A stretch of 64,000 nt of DNA, taken from assembly GCA_029718625.1 (NCBI GenBank), contig CM056383.1, positions 63,922,849 through 63,986,848 on the forward strand, given 5' to 3'. The stretch is from Synaphobranchus kaupii. Taxonomy: Eukaryota > Chordata > Actinopteri > Anguilliformes > Synaphobranchidae. Under the pieces are notes generated by a model. That model was not told the DNA's origin. It did no database searches and worked only from the letters and a program-made list of their open reading frames with translations. The translations under genes were made by a program, and so were the position numbers. Shown in pieces: positions 22,952 to 35,876 of the stretch (positions are counted from its first letter, which is position 1; the number at the start of each line of letters is the position of its first letter).

Positions 22952-25084
22952 ATAGATATATCATTTATATATTTAACTTTATTATAAATAATAATAATAA
23001 TGTCATTTATATAATGTTTTATATACGTTTTTTGTCAATACATAAGTGTCTCAATAATTTAATCACTCTGTCCCTCAATCATTTAGTGTGATAATCACTT
23101 TTACCACCAGGGGAAGCCAAAGTATTTCAGAGGATGTAGGCACAGTTTGTGTGAGTGTGTATAAAGAATATTTGTGTGTGTGTGCATACACACACGCACA
23201 CACACACATTTCTGTGTTTGACCTTAAGCAGAGAATCTCGCAATAGCAGATCCTTAGTTGCCTAGTAACCTGTTTATACAACCATCCTACACCTGTGTTC
23301 CACTTTTTAAAAGTCTGCAGAGAACTTAAGTCAGAGAACAGAGTTTTTCAGGTAAAACAGATGGTAAATGGACCGATTTATTTCTTTTGGAGAAAATTAA
23401 ATACTGTGTCCTGGCAGAAATATAGTCAATTCAGAAGCAGATTTCTGGATCTGCAGAATGTTGCCAACTAGACATGTCCGGTAAGGAGCGCCTGTCAGTG
23501 CCACAGTGTTGCGGGAAAAGAGGTCAAATTAAATCCATGTCCATGTAAAGCTTCTCCACGCTGGCAGTGAATGTTCATGACTAACTTGGTTATTGCAGTA
23601 TGTATACATGAGGATAGTTCTCCTTATGGATTTGCAAGTATAGAATTGTAATTTTCATGGGGTGCTTGCCTGGGCATATACTGTCAATTCTTATTTCATT
23701 GGAAAGTGTGTGAATGTTTGTGTGAGGGGTCTGATGCAGGTCAGCACTTGATATTTTTCAAATCTATTTTATCAGCTATTTTTTCATCTGTATCAGCTGT
23801 GCCATGTTTCGGTAGAATGCAGTTTCTTGTTTAATGAGCCCAGAACAAAAATTAATAAGAGATGGAGTTGTGAGGAATTACCATGTTTTGTAGATGTCCA
23901 GTCCTTTGAAGGCGGCGAGCTATACCTGGGTGATGGTGCAAGATATAAAAAAAAATTCCGTTCCCAATCGATTCAGAGTGAAAAGTGTAGCCATTAAAAG
24001 AGTCTGCTCCATTGCTGATTTTGCAGAGTAAACCATGTGAGGGAAGATCTGAAGATTATTATCTGCTATATTAATCAAAACATATAGTGCTCGTATAATT
24101 TTTATCGCACAATCTTCCATCTGGAGAATTCTGAATGAAGCAAAACAACCCCCCCCTCCCCCACTCACCCTCACATACCCACCCAAAGTCACCGCAGTCA
24201 CCCCCATAAACCCTCAGTCCATCCAGACCTAGGCCTTGAGTGACTAATAATGTTATGTGGGTTGGTGGGTCAGGTACTGTTGGGTCAAGCAAGACCTCCA
24301 AGACCCTCTGCCGTCGGGTAGATAACGAGCGCAAATCAAGATGTTGCCCCCAACCCCCCCTCCCCTTCCTCCCCAGAGTGAAAAGGAAATGAGAAAACTA
24401 ATATGGTCCATCAATTAATCTAAGAGACTGGGCTGTCTAATTAGCTTGCATGCCGCATGCCTCGTGTTCCCCCAGACCATTAGCGGTTTGTAGCTTGGTT
24501 TGGAGGGTCGGCTTCTTGCTCCAACCTCTCCAGAGTCCAGCGTATCGAAGGTTGACTTTTTTTCTCTCCCCCAAGGGGTGACCCTCCCACTGTGTATTGC
24601 GTACCCCCCTTTCAAATTCTGCGTACCTTTTATTTGTTTACTTTTTGGTACACCACATGATTCAGTTTCAGTACAGAATTTATAGCGTTGCATGTTTTTT
24701 AATATCTATCCCCATATAATCCCATCCCCCTGAATATGAGAGGAAAAGTTTATTATGGGAAAGGTTGTAATCAATACCAAATATAGATTGTATTCATTTT
24801 AATAAGTTATATAACTGGCTTTTTAAAAATTCTGCCGTGCTCAGCAAAATTGTCATTTCAATATGGCGTTGGTTGGCGTTGGTTGACGCAGTTTGGTGCT
24901 CCGTTTCGACAGTGTACGGAGACCGCAACACGTGTATGGAGGAAAGTCGTGGAGGCGGAGTTAGTGTGATGGACTGCTTAATGACACTGGACATCTCGGG
25001 ACAGTGGGGGCTATTTTTAATCATGGCTGTATTCCACTTTAATTCACTTAATTAGTTTGATTAATGCAATGATTCTATTTAATG
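22952..25084. other. Unassigned intergenic DNA
   Basis: GT/CA-rich stretch at 23147-23210. C-runs near 24150 and 24354. No gene was recognised. Confidence 0.5.
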
Positions 25085-25235
25085 TCTTTATTTAATATGT
25101 TTGTTTGTGTGTTGTGGGTCTGCCCCACTGTCTATGTCTTTTTTGTTGTTGCTGGGGCTACAACTGAAGTTCCCTAACAGGAAAATAAAAGTTATTCTAT
25201 TCTATTCCATTCTATTCTATTCTATACTATTTCAC
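25085..25235 (+). repeat. LINE 3' end fragment with (TATTC)n tail
   Basis: CCTAACAGGAAAATAAAAGT is followed by TATTC repeats (about 25193-25225). This is a typical non-LTR tail with microsatellite growth. No coding part is present. Confidence 0.55.
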
Positions 25236-25341
25236 CAACAACGTGCAGATTCCACATACAAGGACTTTGTAATGAACTATGGGAGTCTGAGGGAACCAAT
25301 AGAGAATATGAACATCGTACTGACGGACAAGAAGCCACATA

Positions 25342-26954
<1,613 letters not shown>

Positions 26955-26956
26955 TA

Positions 26957-28865
26957 TGTATAGTGATTGTGAAATCCATAAAAATAATTACATGTAGCAG
27001 ATAGTGTACCATTGTACATGCAATTTATGACCAAATATAATACAACTATTTTGAATCTCTGGTATAGCACAGGATCAGGGTTCTTCTTGGTTAAGTTATA
27101 ATGTGTGATTTGAAGTCTTAGCAGCATTGTCTTGTCAAGCAGGATATTGAATCCATCATGCTCTGGGTGTTTGTGTCGTGACTATATATTTTTTTTGACA
27201 TTTTATGGTGTTTTTTTCTTCCTCTAAAGCGTCTAGCGGAAATAATATAAATATCTATTCACCCCAGTACTGCATCGGTGTCGTGTTGAACGGTGCCTGC
27301 GAATCAGAGGAGAAGCAGGCTCTTCAGCAACCAGCCTTATGCCATTGACATTGTTTGGCCAAAGTACCAGATGGAAACACCCGTCTTGGCATTGTACAGC
27401 AAAATACTGTAGATTTGCAGGGCATCAAACCTCAGGTTATTATTGTGATTATTAGATTTAGTATGTAGCTATAGATAGTATACAGTTCAGTGTGAATTTA
27501 ACACCAAGCAAGATTATATAAGTCCAAGAGAGATCACTGTACCTTTGTCTGTATAGTATAAGCAAAGGCTGCAGTAGTAGTAGTAGTAGTAGTATTAGTG
27601 CTAGTAGTAGATGTAATAGAGGTAGTTTATCATTTATCAGGTGCAATGCAATACTAAAAGTAGCAAGCATTATAATAATTGTTTTTAGTTCTATAAAGTA
27701 TGGCTTATTGAATAAATGCAAAGCTGCGGTAAGAGGCATTCGCAGTAACTGACTCATATGTGAGACGGAGGGAGCCGGGAGTAAATGAGAGAGGGTTCTG
27801 CAAAGGCTGCGTCTTGACAGAAGATGACGCGGGACATGGCAGGTCTTCATTTGGAAGGCGGTTTTATTCCACCTCCGGGGAGATACAGAGGAGAGCGATC
27901 AAGACTTCCAGTTTGGCGAAGTCAGAGATAAGAGGATATTCAGCCGGTTCATGCTGATCTCCGGGGAAACGGGGAGGTGTGGGAGGAATGATATTGCGCA
28001 CAGAAAATAAAGAGCGCCAGGACGGTAAGCTCAGTGGTAACCAAGGACTGGCATTTTCAGAAAACGAGCAGCAAAAGGAAACCAGTGATGAGAACTGTGA
28101 ATGGTGATAAATGGTTACGAGCTGAGGGGAAAAAAAAAAAAAATAGCCCCAAATAAATTTAAGAGGCTGCTGCAGTGCAGTTGGCTATTAAATACTGCTC
28201 CACCCTTCTAACCTATCCTCTGAGGTGGTTCAACGGGTAATTTAGGAGGAAACCTTGTCGATGTCCCACTGTTGTGAAGTTAACGTGTGGTAGCCAGTTA
28301 CAGTTTACGGACAACACGATATTAGATTAAATTTGATTCTATCAGGTAACATCTTACAAGGAAACATATTGTGTAGCAGCAGCAGGCAATGACTGGAGTT
28401 CAGAAATAGAGTTTAAAGATTTCTGAAAAATTCCACAGGCCGAACAACTAAAACAGACAAGATTAGCATTCAGTATGAGTTCAGTTATGATATGAGTTCA
28501 GTGGTGCTTCATAATGATGCTACTCGTATGTGTAGACAAATACAGTACTCCTCGTCTTTACTCATATAGATCATTCAGTTAAAAATGTCTTACAAAGCCT
28601 ACCCCTTTAAGGAGAGAAACACCAAAAGATGTTGTCTCAAACAACAGATAGTCTCCAACAAATACCGGCGCTGCTCATCCAACTGAAGGTGTTAATGGAT
28701 AGGGGGGTGCATGGGCTAGGGTTTTGGTGGCCATCCCAACCCCCGATTGGTGGGTGAAGTGGAAACTGTGCAACCTACTAGACAAGGCCTCGCATGATTT
28801 ATGGTTCATCGTGAGGGTGAGACCTGGATTTTTCCGGTCGCTTTCTGGTCTTTCCAGGAACAGAT
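26957..28865. other. Unassigned intergenic DNA
   Basis: It holds the GTA microsatellite and an A-run near 28131. The 27760-27957 frame has no recognisable motif. Confidence 0.5.
27571..27612. repeat. (GTA)n microsatellite, interrupted
   Basis: Seven GTA units are followed by TTAGTGCTAGTAGTAG. Confidence 0.9.
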
Positions 28866-28868
28866 TTA

Positions 28869-29841
28869 GGGCTCTATTTTAATAAACCAAACGCAATGGT
28901 TAACGCAAGAGTAATCGCTTGGCGGTATCGCTCTGAGGGCGTGTCGGCGAGAAATTTGGTAATTTCATGACGGCAATCTTGGCGCACCTTATGGCGGTAT
29001 TGCTAAAAGGCTGGGTTTAAACGTCAAAGGTGTGTCTCTATGGTAGCCAATCAAATTGTTGTTCTCATGCTTTAAAACGCAATCGCGTTGGAACGCAATC
29101 GCTCCATGCAATTTCATAATGAGCAACCCAAACGCACTGGACCGTCAACGACAAGATTTTCCGCACAGGAATCAGACATACTTGCAACAGAAGTACAGGC
29201 TAGGACTGTAGTAATTTATGGATCACAATCCACACCACCTCGTCTCCCAGAAGTTCGGAAGGCACGGGAGGAGGTGACGAATGCATTAATTAGCCTACAT
29301 TAGGTGATGTAGGCATAATTATGATTCAAATGGTAGGCTTATGATTCAACTGTGTCAATGTGTAATTTATATATTATAGGCTAGTGGCCTACATGATCGC
29401 AAGTTTCTTGTAAGCTGTCCTGTTTTATTCTAGTAGTTTAAATTAAAATTAATTAATTAATAATAATTATAGGCTATTTGTTCATTAAATGGAAGTGTAA
29501 TGTTGGCATCACCTATAGACACTACATAGAACTACATGACGAATAAGTTACCAAATTGCCAGAGTCTATTGCGTTTCCGCTAAGAGGTGGTTCCAGCTGA
29601 TCATAACGCAATGGGTTTTCGTTGGTTCAAATTGTCACTGAGCCAAAAGTATTTTAGAACACGCCCCAGACAGCGCCACCCATCCCACTGCAGCGCAACC
29701 GAAAGGATGTTATGTTGAGAATTTGTTGATCCTAGCGGTATTGCTGAGAAACGCCATAGCGCCAGTTTTAAGACGTTGATGCTGTCAACAAGTTTGCGTT
29801 TGACTATACCGTCCCCTTGCGCTGGTTTGAAAATAGAGCCC
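28869..29841 (+). mobile_element. PIF/Harbinger-like nonautonomous transposon with TTA target duplication
   Basis: The inverted termini are GGGCTCTATTTTAATAAACC at the left and ...GGTTTGAAAATAGAGCCC at the right. Each is flanked by TTA (28866-28868 and 29842-29844), the 3-bp target typical of PIF/Harbinger. The interior carries many GCGCAA/AACGCAA motifs and a Myb-like protein fragment, but no transposase. Confidence 0.85.
29088..29303 (+). pseudogene. Myb/SANT-like accessory protein fragment of a Harbinger element
   Basis: The open frame of about 71 codons contains RFSAQESDILATEVQARTVV and IYGSQS. This resembles the N-terminal Myb/SANT-like domain of Harbinger accessory proteins and the related NAIF1-like proteins (F-x-E-x-E-x-L then a VxG segment). 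The open frame covers less than one full domain and stops at a TAG inside the element, so it is a remnant. The assignment is by motif memory. Confidence 0.55.
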
Positions 29842-29895
29842 TTAGAGTTCAAGAGCCGAGAGATGACTCACGTGCAGAGCAAACACAAAATGGCC

Positions 29896-30167
29896 GAGCT
29901 CCTGTGTCCCGGGACCGTGTACAGTATGTGAACAGTCAGCGAGCTCCTATGTCCCGGGACCGTGTACAGCATGTGAACAGTCAGCGAGCTCCTATGTTCC
30001 CCGGGACCGTGTACAGTATGTGAACAGTCAGCGAGCTCCTATGTCCCGGGACCGTGTACAGTATGTGAACAGTCAGCGAGCTCCTATGTCCCGGGACCGT
30101 GTACAGTATGTGAACAGTCAGCGAGCTCCTATGTCCCGGGACCGTGTACAGGATGTGAACAGTCAGT
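29896..30167. repeat. 45-bp minisatellite, six copies
   Basis: Unit starts lie at 29896, 29941, 29986, 30033, 30078 and 30123. The unit begins GAGCTCCTATGTCCCGGGAC and ends ACAGTCAGC. The third unit has a 2-bp expansion (TTCCCCGGG). The 45-bp length keeps one frame open as a 15-residue repeat, but nothing indicates coding. Confidence 0.95.
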
Positions 30168-30489
30168 GTTGATCGGCTTAGTGCGAATAAGAAGTCCACC
30201 CCACCTTCAAAACTTTTTTGTGAGCTCTGCCAATACACAAGATTGTCTTGGATTGATAGGAGGAGGCTGGGTCCCTTTCTTCCCTGCCCTTTGGGGTGAA
30301 GTTGTCTGGAATTGCATTCCAGGAGGGTAATAAAATGAACACCCCACCGCCTCTACTGAGATGAAAAGGCAAGATGGGTCTTTGTGGAGAGGAAAAAGTG
30401 AAAACAAAAATGGCCATATATTGTCCAGCAATGAATGTGACAAGTGTACATGACAACGTTGAGCGGGGGTACACGGCAATGTTGAGCGG

Positions 30490-30648
30490 GGGTCCACGAC
30501 CCTGACCCCGGCGAGACACAGGGTTTTGTTTTCAAAATCAGACAGGCAAAGCAGACCCAAGAAACCAGGTGAGGCAAGTCGACTGTGTAGTCAGCTGCTT
30601 TAATTGATCAGGAAAGTGCCGAGTTATAACAAAAACCAGCACATGCAG
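30490..30648. repeat. Dispersed repeat copy (CCTGGTCC-end family)
   Basis: It contains CGACCCTGACCCCGGCGAGA and AGACCCAAGAAACCAGGTGA, followed by GTAGTCAGCTGCTTTAATTG. It shares this order with 21901-22115 (CCAAGAAAGCAGGTGAGCC, GTAATCAACAGCTTTAACTG). Confidence 0.6.
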
Positions 30649-30790
30649 CTGCATATAGAGGATATGTCCATGACCAGGGCTGAATACAGAGGATATGTCC
30701 AGGATCACGGCTGCATATTAGAGGATATGTCCATGGCCAGGGCTGAATATAGAGGATATGTCCAGGACCAGGGTTGCATATAGAGGATAT
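30649..30790. repeat. 31-bp minisatellite, about 4.5 copies, in alternating pairs
   Basis: The unit is CTGCATATAGAGGATATGTC followed by CATGACCAGGG. Odd units read CTGCAT...CCATG and even units CTGAAT...CCAGG, so the array grew as a dimer of about 62 bp. Confidence 0.9.
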
Positions 30791-32638
30791 CCCTGATATA
30801 GAGGAAAGATTCTGTGTATAAAAAAAATAAATAAATAACATGACCACGAGGAAGTTAATACACTCTGGGTTTAAAGCTCAGAGTTGATTTTATATTGAAT
30901 ATTCTGTGTAAATATCCTTTCATTTAAGCAAAGTAGGGACATATTCATGAATTGACAAACTCAAGGAAACGAGAGATGTGGTCTAGGAGTTACAACTTCT
31001 CTCTCACACATACATGCATACACTTTTTTGTTTTCAAGTGTTGCAAATGGTGCGCAGAACGGGAGTTGTTGAAGACAATGGGAGTGGGATAGAGGAAGAG
31101 CTGATCGACCTGTTGTGGCATGAAAAATATGTTTGGCCTTATTTTTTAAATAAGATATTTTTGGTTTGAAAAAAAAAAGAGGGGTGACTTCAAAAGGGAA
31201 CTGTTTTAAAATATCAGCTGTACTAGTCTTTCAAAGCTATGTTTAGCACCCACTAACTTTAATGTTCCAAACTAAAATAAAGAAAAAAATTGAGAATTGG
31301 CCTGAAGACTGGGCCGGTGTGGAGGTAATGGCGGTTTCCTGTGACTGGGGTGAGTCCATGTTATGCCTTGATTGGTTTCTGGAAACTTCCTTGGCCGTGA
31401 TATGGGTTCGTTTTTCTTCCCTGCTCCATACAAACCCAAGCGAGCTGGTGCATCCCAGCTTCTTTCGCTTATTCTGCTTCCAACTGAATTTTACCTGCTG
31501 CTACCCCCACAGCGTGTGAATGCCTTTCATTACAAGGCAGAGAGACCAAATAAATATTAGCATTTCAGCATGGTAACGTTAGTACCGGGAGGCTACGGAC
31601 CTGCCCTGCACCAAGCTGCTGAGTGCAAGTCAAGTCGGTGTGAAACGTTTTCCAGATGCGGGCGTCTCTAAGGCAGACTCCACCCTTTCGCTCCGATGCA
31701 CTTGCGTCGGTTGCAAAAACGGTTGCAAAAATGCAACGGCAGCGCCGAACGCATGCCATAGGACATGAACGGGTGATGTTGTCATCACTTTGTCCCTATT
31801 TTTATATAGTCTATGATACAAGCACATCTTTGTTAGACCTTTGTCTTTTGGTAGCCACACCATTACGGCACATATTTCTGGGTCTAAAGTAATGGCTGTA
31901 ACAAGATGGAAAAGTTCAGAGTGAGACCTGTGCATGAGAGTTCAGAGGAGGCCAAAAGCCCCTTTTCTTTGGTTCCTGGGTCACTGTTCCTGTCCTGCTT
32001 GTCAGTCTTTGCTCACAAGGGAGTAGCTTACTTTTCGGTGGTCTACAATCTATTGGGGTGGACCTTGCAGTACTGAACATCACTGATTGGTCAAACACAA
32101 ATATTTGCGAGAATCGCCAAGCAGACCAAGTACCATTTTCAAATACCGGCAACAGAAAAGACATTTAGCAGCAACTAGAGAGTAATGAAGTCTTCAAACA
32201 AAGGAAAACATGTCGCAGTGAGTTTGAGTCATGTGGCAAATAGGGTTGCCGCCTTCAGTGCAGAAAAGAAGCCCCCTCCCCCATCAGAAAAATGTGACAT
32301 GCTTGTGTACATACTGTATAAGGATAGACAACAACAGTTGAAAACGTTCACCCCTCTGACACGCACTGACAGACACACACAGTGGTGTGTTGCCTGCTAC
32401 CACCGATTCCACGTCTTAACTATTTAACGTGAAAATAGTTATTATTTCTATTGGGAAAGACTTGGTATGTGTATGGAACACTGTGTAGGAAAATACAGAA
32501 CAAATAGTATCCTGTATTGATTCAAGAAGGGACGCAATATTTTATTATTCAATACGGGCCGATTCCGTATTATAAGGAACAAGTGGCAACCCTAAAGAAA
32601 AATGTCTACCTAAAGATTTCTATGCATTTAGATGAACT
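30791..32638. other. Unassigned intergenic DNA with one repeat end
   Basis: No gene was seen. The repeat end at 31766-31818 is the only assigned feature. Confidence 0.45.
31766..31818 (-). repeat. Terminal fragment of a dispersed repeat, also at 63087
   Basis: On the minus strand it reads ATAGACTATATAAAAATAGG then GACAAAGTGATGACAACATCACCC. It matches the start of the segment at 63087-63136 (ATAGACTGTATAAAAATATGGACAAAGT..TGACGTCACCC). Similar ends are common in fish genomes, but the family is not named here. Confidence 0.5.
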
Positions 32639-32884
32639 GGGCCCCGTTTCCCAAAAACATCTTAGAGTTAAGATCATCTTTAGAATGTTTTGTGTTTGTG
32701 CTGTCTGCATTTTATGATTAAGATTATTAATATTTACTGATATGACTTATAAATACAAAATAATACAAATGGAGGGAGAAAGACAAAAAACAAATGACAA
32801 AAATCAAACAAACGATGAAACTAATATAAAAACAAAATAGCCTAAGATGATCTTTACCTAAGATCCTTTTGGGAAATGGGGCCC
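32639..32884. repeat. MITE with GGGCCCCGTTTCCCAAAA ends
   Basis: The left end GGGCCCCGTTTCCCAAAA matches the inverted right end GGGCCCCATTTCCCAAAA with one difference. The subterminal ACATCTTAG and GGATCTTAGG are similar. The interior is AT-rich and non-coding. The length is 246 bp. Confidence 0.8.
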
Positions 32885-34407
32885 TGGACATAGACCACTC
32901 AGTTAAACAATTGTAGGAAAAAATAAAGAAACTGAAGCAGGATTACAAAAAAAATAAAGACGACAATATGTCTTAAACGTTTTTTTCCCGTCACGCCCTC
33001 CTACTTTGCCTAATCTTCACAGATCTCGAGGTGCGGGGGGAAAGTAAACAGGGACGTGCTCCAGGAACGGTATAATCTCCATTGTGGATAGTTCCTGCCC
33101 TCTTTTAGTTCGTACGACCCGGTGGAAAAGGGCCACGTGCCTCAGAAGGAGGTCGGGACGAGGAGAAGAATTTACTCTGCAGAAAGCGATGAGAGAAATC
33201 GGGTGAAGCAATGGGAGAGCCCGGTGTGACAGCGGAGGATCCACAGTTAGAGAAGCTCGACATTTTCCTCTGCACATTAATTTGGAAAAACAAGTCTTAA
33301 TGGGCTGGATTTGAGGAATCAGAAATGAACCGTGCAAACGTCTCATTCTAATCCACGTGCTCTGAAAGGGAGAGTTTAAAACTACTGTCATAGCACATAT
33401 AAAGGAATTAATTACACCGTTTCACAAAGGCAATTAATGAATTTGAGTCTGTGCGAGAGCCGTGCCTTTTGATTTTTTCAGCCTGCCTCTTCTACTCACC
33501 TTTCTCAAAGGAATACGTTTCGTTAAATGAACAAAACCTCCGTGTTAAAATGAAAATTTAATAAATGGTTTCCCTGTGCGCTGTCCCTCGGAAAGAAGCA
33601 TAAGCATAATTCAGCGTAAGGAATAAGTCAATATGTGTGTGCATTAGGAGGATATGAGCACATAATGTAATATCTCTTCTCTTCAGTGGATGCTCTGAAA
33701 GTGCGATGGTTGCGGGTCCCTAATGGTTGTTGTGAGCCTGATAACACGCCTGCGGCCGTTATCAGCCGAGATGAGCGTGGCGGGAGACGGATGCGTAGTT
33801 ACCAACAAGCTGCAGACAGATAGGAGAATTCGCGTCTACACAGGATTGGAAATGGCAAGTTTCCAGCAGCCAGCAATTTAATTAAGAAGCTGCTTTTTCA
33901 GCAAAGAATCCAGTCAGGGGAAAACACATTATTAGCAATGCAGATAGGAGGTAAGTTATTCAATTATTTATTTGGTCTGATCATAACAGGAGGTCAACAT
34001 GTTGACTGGATACAATTAAGAGCCCGTAATCATAGTATTGCTCAGTTTGGTTGTTTAGTTTGTAAACTTTGGTTAGAATTAGGTTTTAAACAGCCTTACA
34101 ATCCAGAAAGTATATTTTATTTGCACATTTTTACATGTTTATTCCTGTTCAGATTCATCACAGCTCCTTATGATGCAAAACTGCAGTCTTGTGTGATTGG
34201 TTGTCCATAAACCAATTCATCATTAAATCATTTCATCCATAAACCAATTAATCATTACAAATGATTAAAAATTTAATAAATAGTTTTAGACAACAATGAT
34301 ACCAGCACACTTCTCCAATTTCATAATTTTAACACAATACTATACATCAATACCAATAATGTTCTCTAATGCATTTTTCAGTGTATATATATATATATAT
34401 ATATATA
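32885..34407. other. Unassigned intergenic DNA, possible conserved noncoding sequence
   Basis: Homeodomain-like AATTAATTA, CAATTAATGAATTTG and TTTAATTAAG motifs occur at 33400-33900 in otherwise complex sequence. The minus-strand frame 33391-33017 (124 codons) is unrecognised. Confidence 0.35.
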
Positions 34408-35860
34408 CAGTCAAGCCGGAAAGTCTCCCCACCCCTTTCACCTTCTCCACATTTTATTACGTTACAGACATATTCTACAATAGATTGAGTACATTTTTTG
34501 TCTCAAAATTCTACACAAAATAGCCCATAATGACAAAGTGAAAAGACATTTGTGCTAATTTATAAAAAATCTAAATGTAAAATATCATATGTACACAAGT
34601 GTGCACACCCTTTGATATGACACCCAAAAGTGAGCTGAGGTGCATTTTGTTTCCACTGATACTGCTTGAGATGTTTCTACAACTTAATTGGAGTCCACCT
34701 GTGATAAATTCAATTGATTGGACATGATTGGGGATTGCCAACACCTGCCTATATAAGGTCCCACAGTTGACAGTGCATGTCAGAGCAAACTCCAAGCCAT
34801 GGGGTCAAAGGAATTATCTGCAGACCTCAGAAACAGGATTGTGTCAAGGCATAGATCTGGAGAAGGGTACGGAAAAATCTCTGCAGCTTTACAGGTCCCA
34901 AAGAGCACAGTGGCCACCATCATTCGTAAATGGAAGAAGTTTGGAACCACGAATAATCTTCCTAGACCTGGCCGCCCGGCCAAACTGAGCAATCGGGGAA
35001 GACGGGCCTTGGCCAGGGAGGTGAGCAGGAACCCGAGGGTCACTCTGACAGAGCTCCAGCGTATCCTTGTGGAGATGGGAGAACCTTTCAGAAGATCAAC
35101 CATCCAGGCAGCACGTCACGTCTGGAGGAAACCAGGCACCGCTCATCACCTGGCTAATACCATTCTTACAGTGAAGCATGGCGGTGGCAGCATCATGATG
35201 TGGGGATGTTTTTCAGCAGCGGGAACGGGGCGACTAGTCCTGATAGAGGGAAAGATGAATGCAGCTAAGTACACCGAGATCCTTGAAGAAAACCTGCCCC
35301 AGAGCGCTCTGGACCTCAGACTGGGGCGAAGGTTTACCTTCCAACATGACAACGACCCGAAGCACACAGCCAAGAGAACAAAGGAGTGGCTTCGGAGAAA
35401 GTCTGTGCATGTCCTTGAGTGGCCCAGCCAGAGCCCAGACCTGAATCCAATTGAACATCTGTGGAAAGAGCTGAAAATGGCTGTGTACCGACGCTCCCCA
35501 TCCAACCTGATGGAGCTTGCAAGGATATGCCAAGAGGCATGGGCAAAAATGTCCAGAAACAAGTGTGCCAAGCTCGTAGCTTCTTTCCCAAGATGCCTTG
35601 AAGCTGTAATCGCTACCAAAGGTGCAGCAACCAAGTATTAGGCTAAGGGTGTGTACAGATATGTAACCCCTAAATAACCTATTTTTGTCAGTAAAATAAA
35701 ATAGCATATTTTCTAAAAACCTGTTTTCACTTCGTCATTATTGGCTATTGTGTGTAGATGTTTGAGGCAAAAAATGAACTCAATCTATTGTAGTATAAGT
35801 CTGTAACGTAATAAAATGTGGAGAAGGTGAAAGGGGTGGGGAGACTTTCCGGCTTGACTG
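34408..35860 (+). mobile_element. Tc1-like transposon with long inverted termini, internally deleted
   Basis: The ends CAGTCAAGCCGGAAAGTCTC and its complement are perfect for about 60 bp and similar for about 200 bp. The element sits in a TA microsatellite with TA on both sides, the Tc1 target. Its length of 1453 bp is below the usual 1.6 kb because the transposase gene has an in-frame deletion. High terminal identity and an open frame imply recent insertion. Confidence 0.95.
34799..35641 (+). CDS. Tc1-like transposase, 280 aa, missing the first catalytic Asp region
   Basis: This is a DDE transposase that would bind the inverted termini and cut and paste the element. Residues about 5-55 form the paired-like helix-turn-helix (LSADLRNRIVSRHRSG..., STVATIIRKWKKFGT), followed by the GRPAKLS hook and a second helical domain. 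The catalytic core starts abruptly at HVWRKPGTAHH. The QHDNDPKHT motif and NPIEHLW Glu are present with the expected 34-residue spacing of DD34E. The block containing the first Asp (WSDE in relatives) and about 60-80 residues around it are absent. The frame stays open and ends ATKY as in complete family members (about 340 aa). It should be catalytically dead but may still bind DNA. Confidence 0.92.
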   Translation: MGSKELSADLRNRIVSRHRSGEGYGKISAALQVPKSTVATIIRKWKKFGTTNNLPRPGRPAKLSNRGRRALAREVSRNPRVTLTELQRILVEMGEPFRRSTIQAARHVWRKPGTAHHLANTILTVKHGGGSIMMWGCFSAAGTGRLVLIEGKMNAAKYTEILEENLPQSALDLRLGRRFTFQHDNDPKHTAKRTKEWLRRKSVHVLEWPSQSPDLNPIEHLWKELKMAVYRRSPSNLMELARICQEAWAKMSRNKCAKLVASFPRCLEAVIATKGAATKY

Positions 35861-35876
35861 TATATATATATATATA

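Noticed and set aside
29896..30167. CRISPR-like array
   Set aside because: The copies are directly adjacent with no variable spacers, so it is a minisatellite in a eukaryotic genome.
33017..33391. Minus-strand frame of 124 codons
   Set aside because: No recognisable motif. More likely noncoding complex sequence, possibly conserved regulatory DNA.
35146..35707. Minus-strand frames of up to 162 codons
   Set aside because: They are antisense shadows of the Tc1 transposase at 34799-35641.
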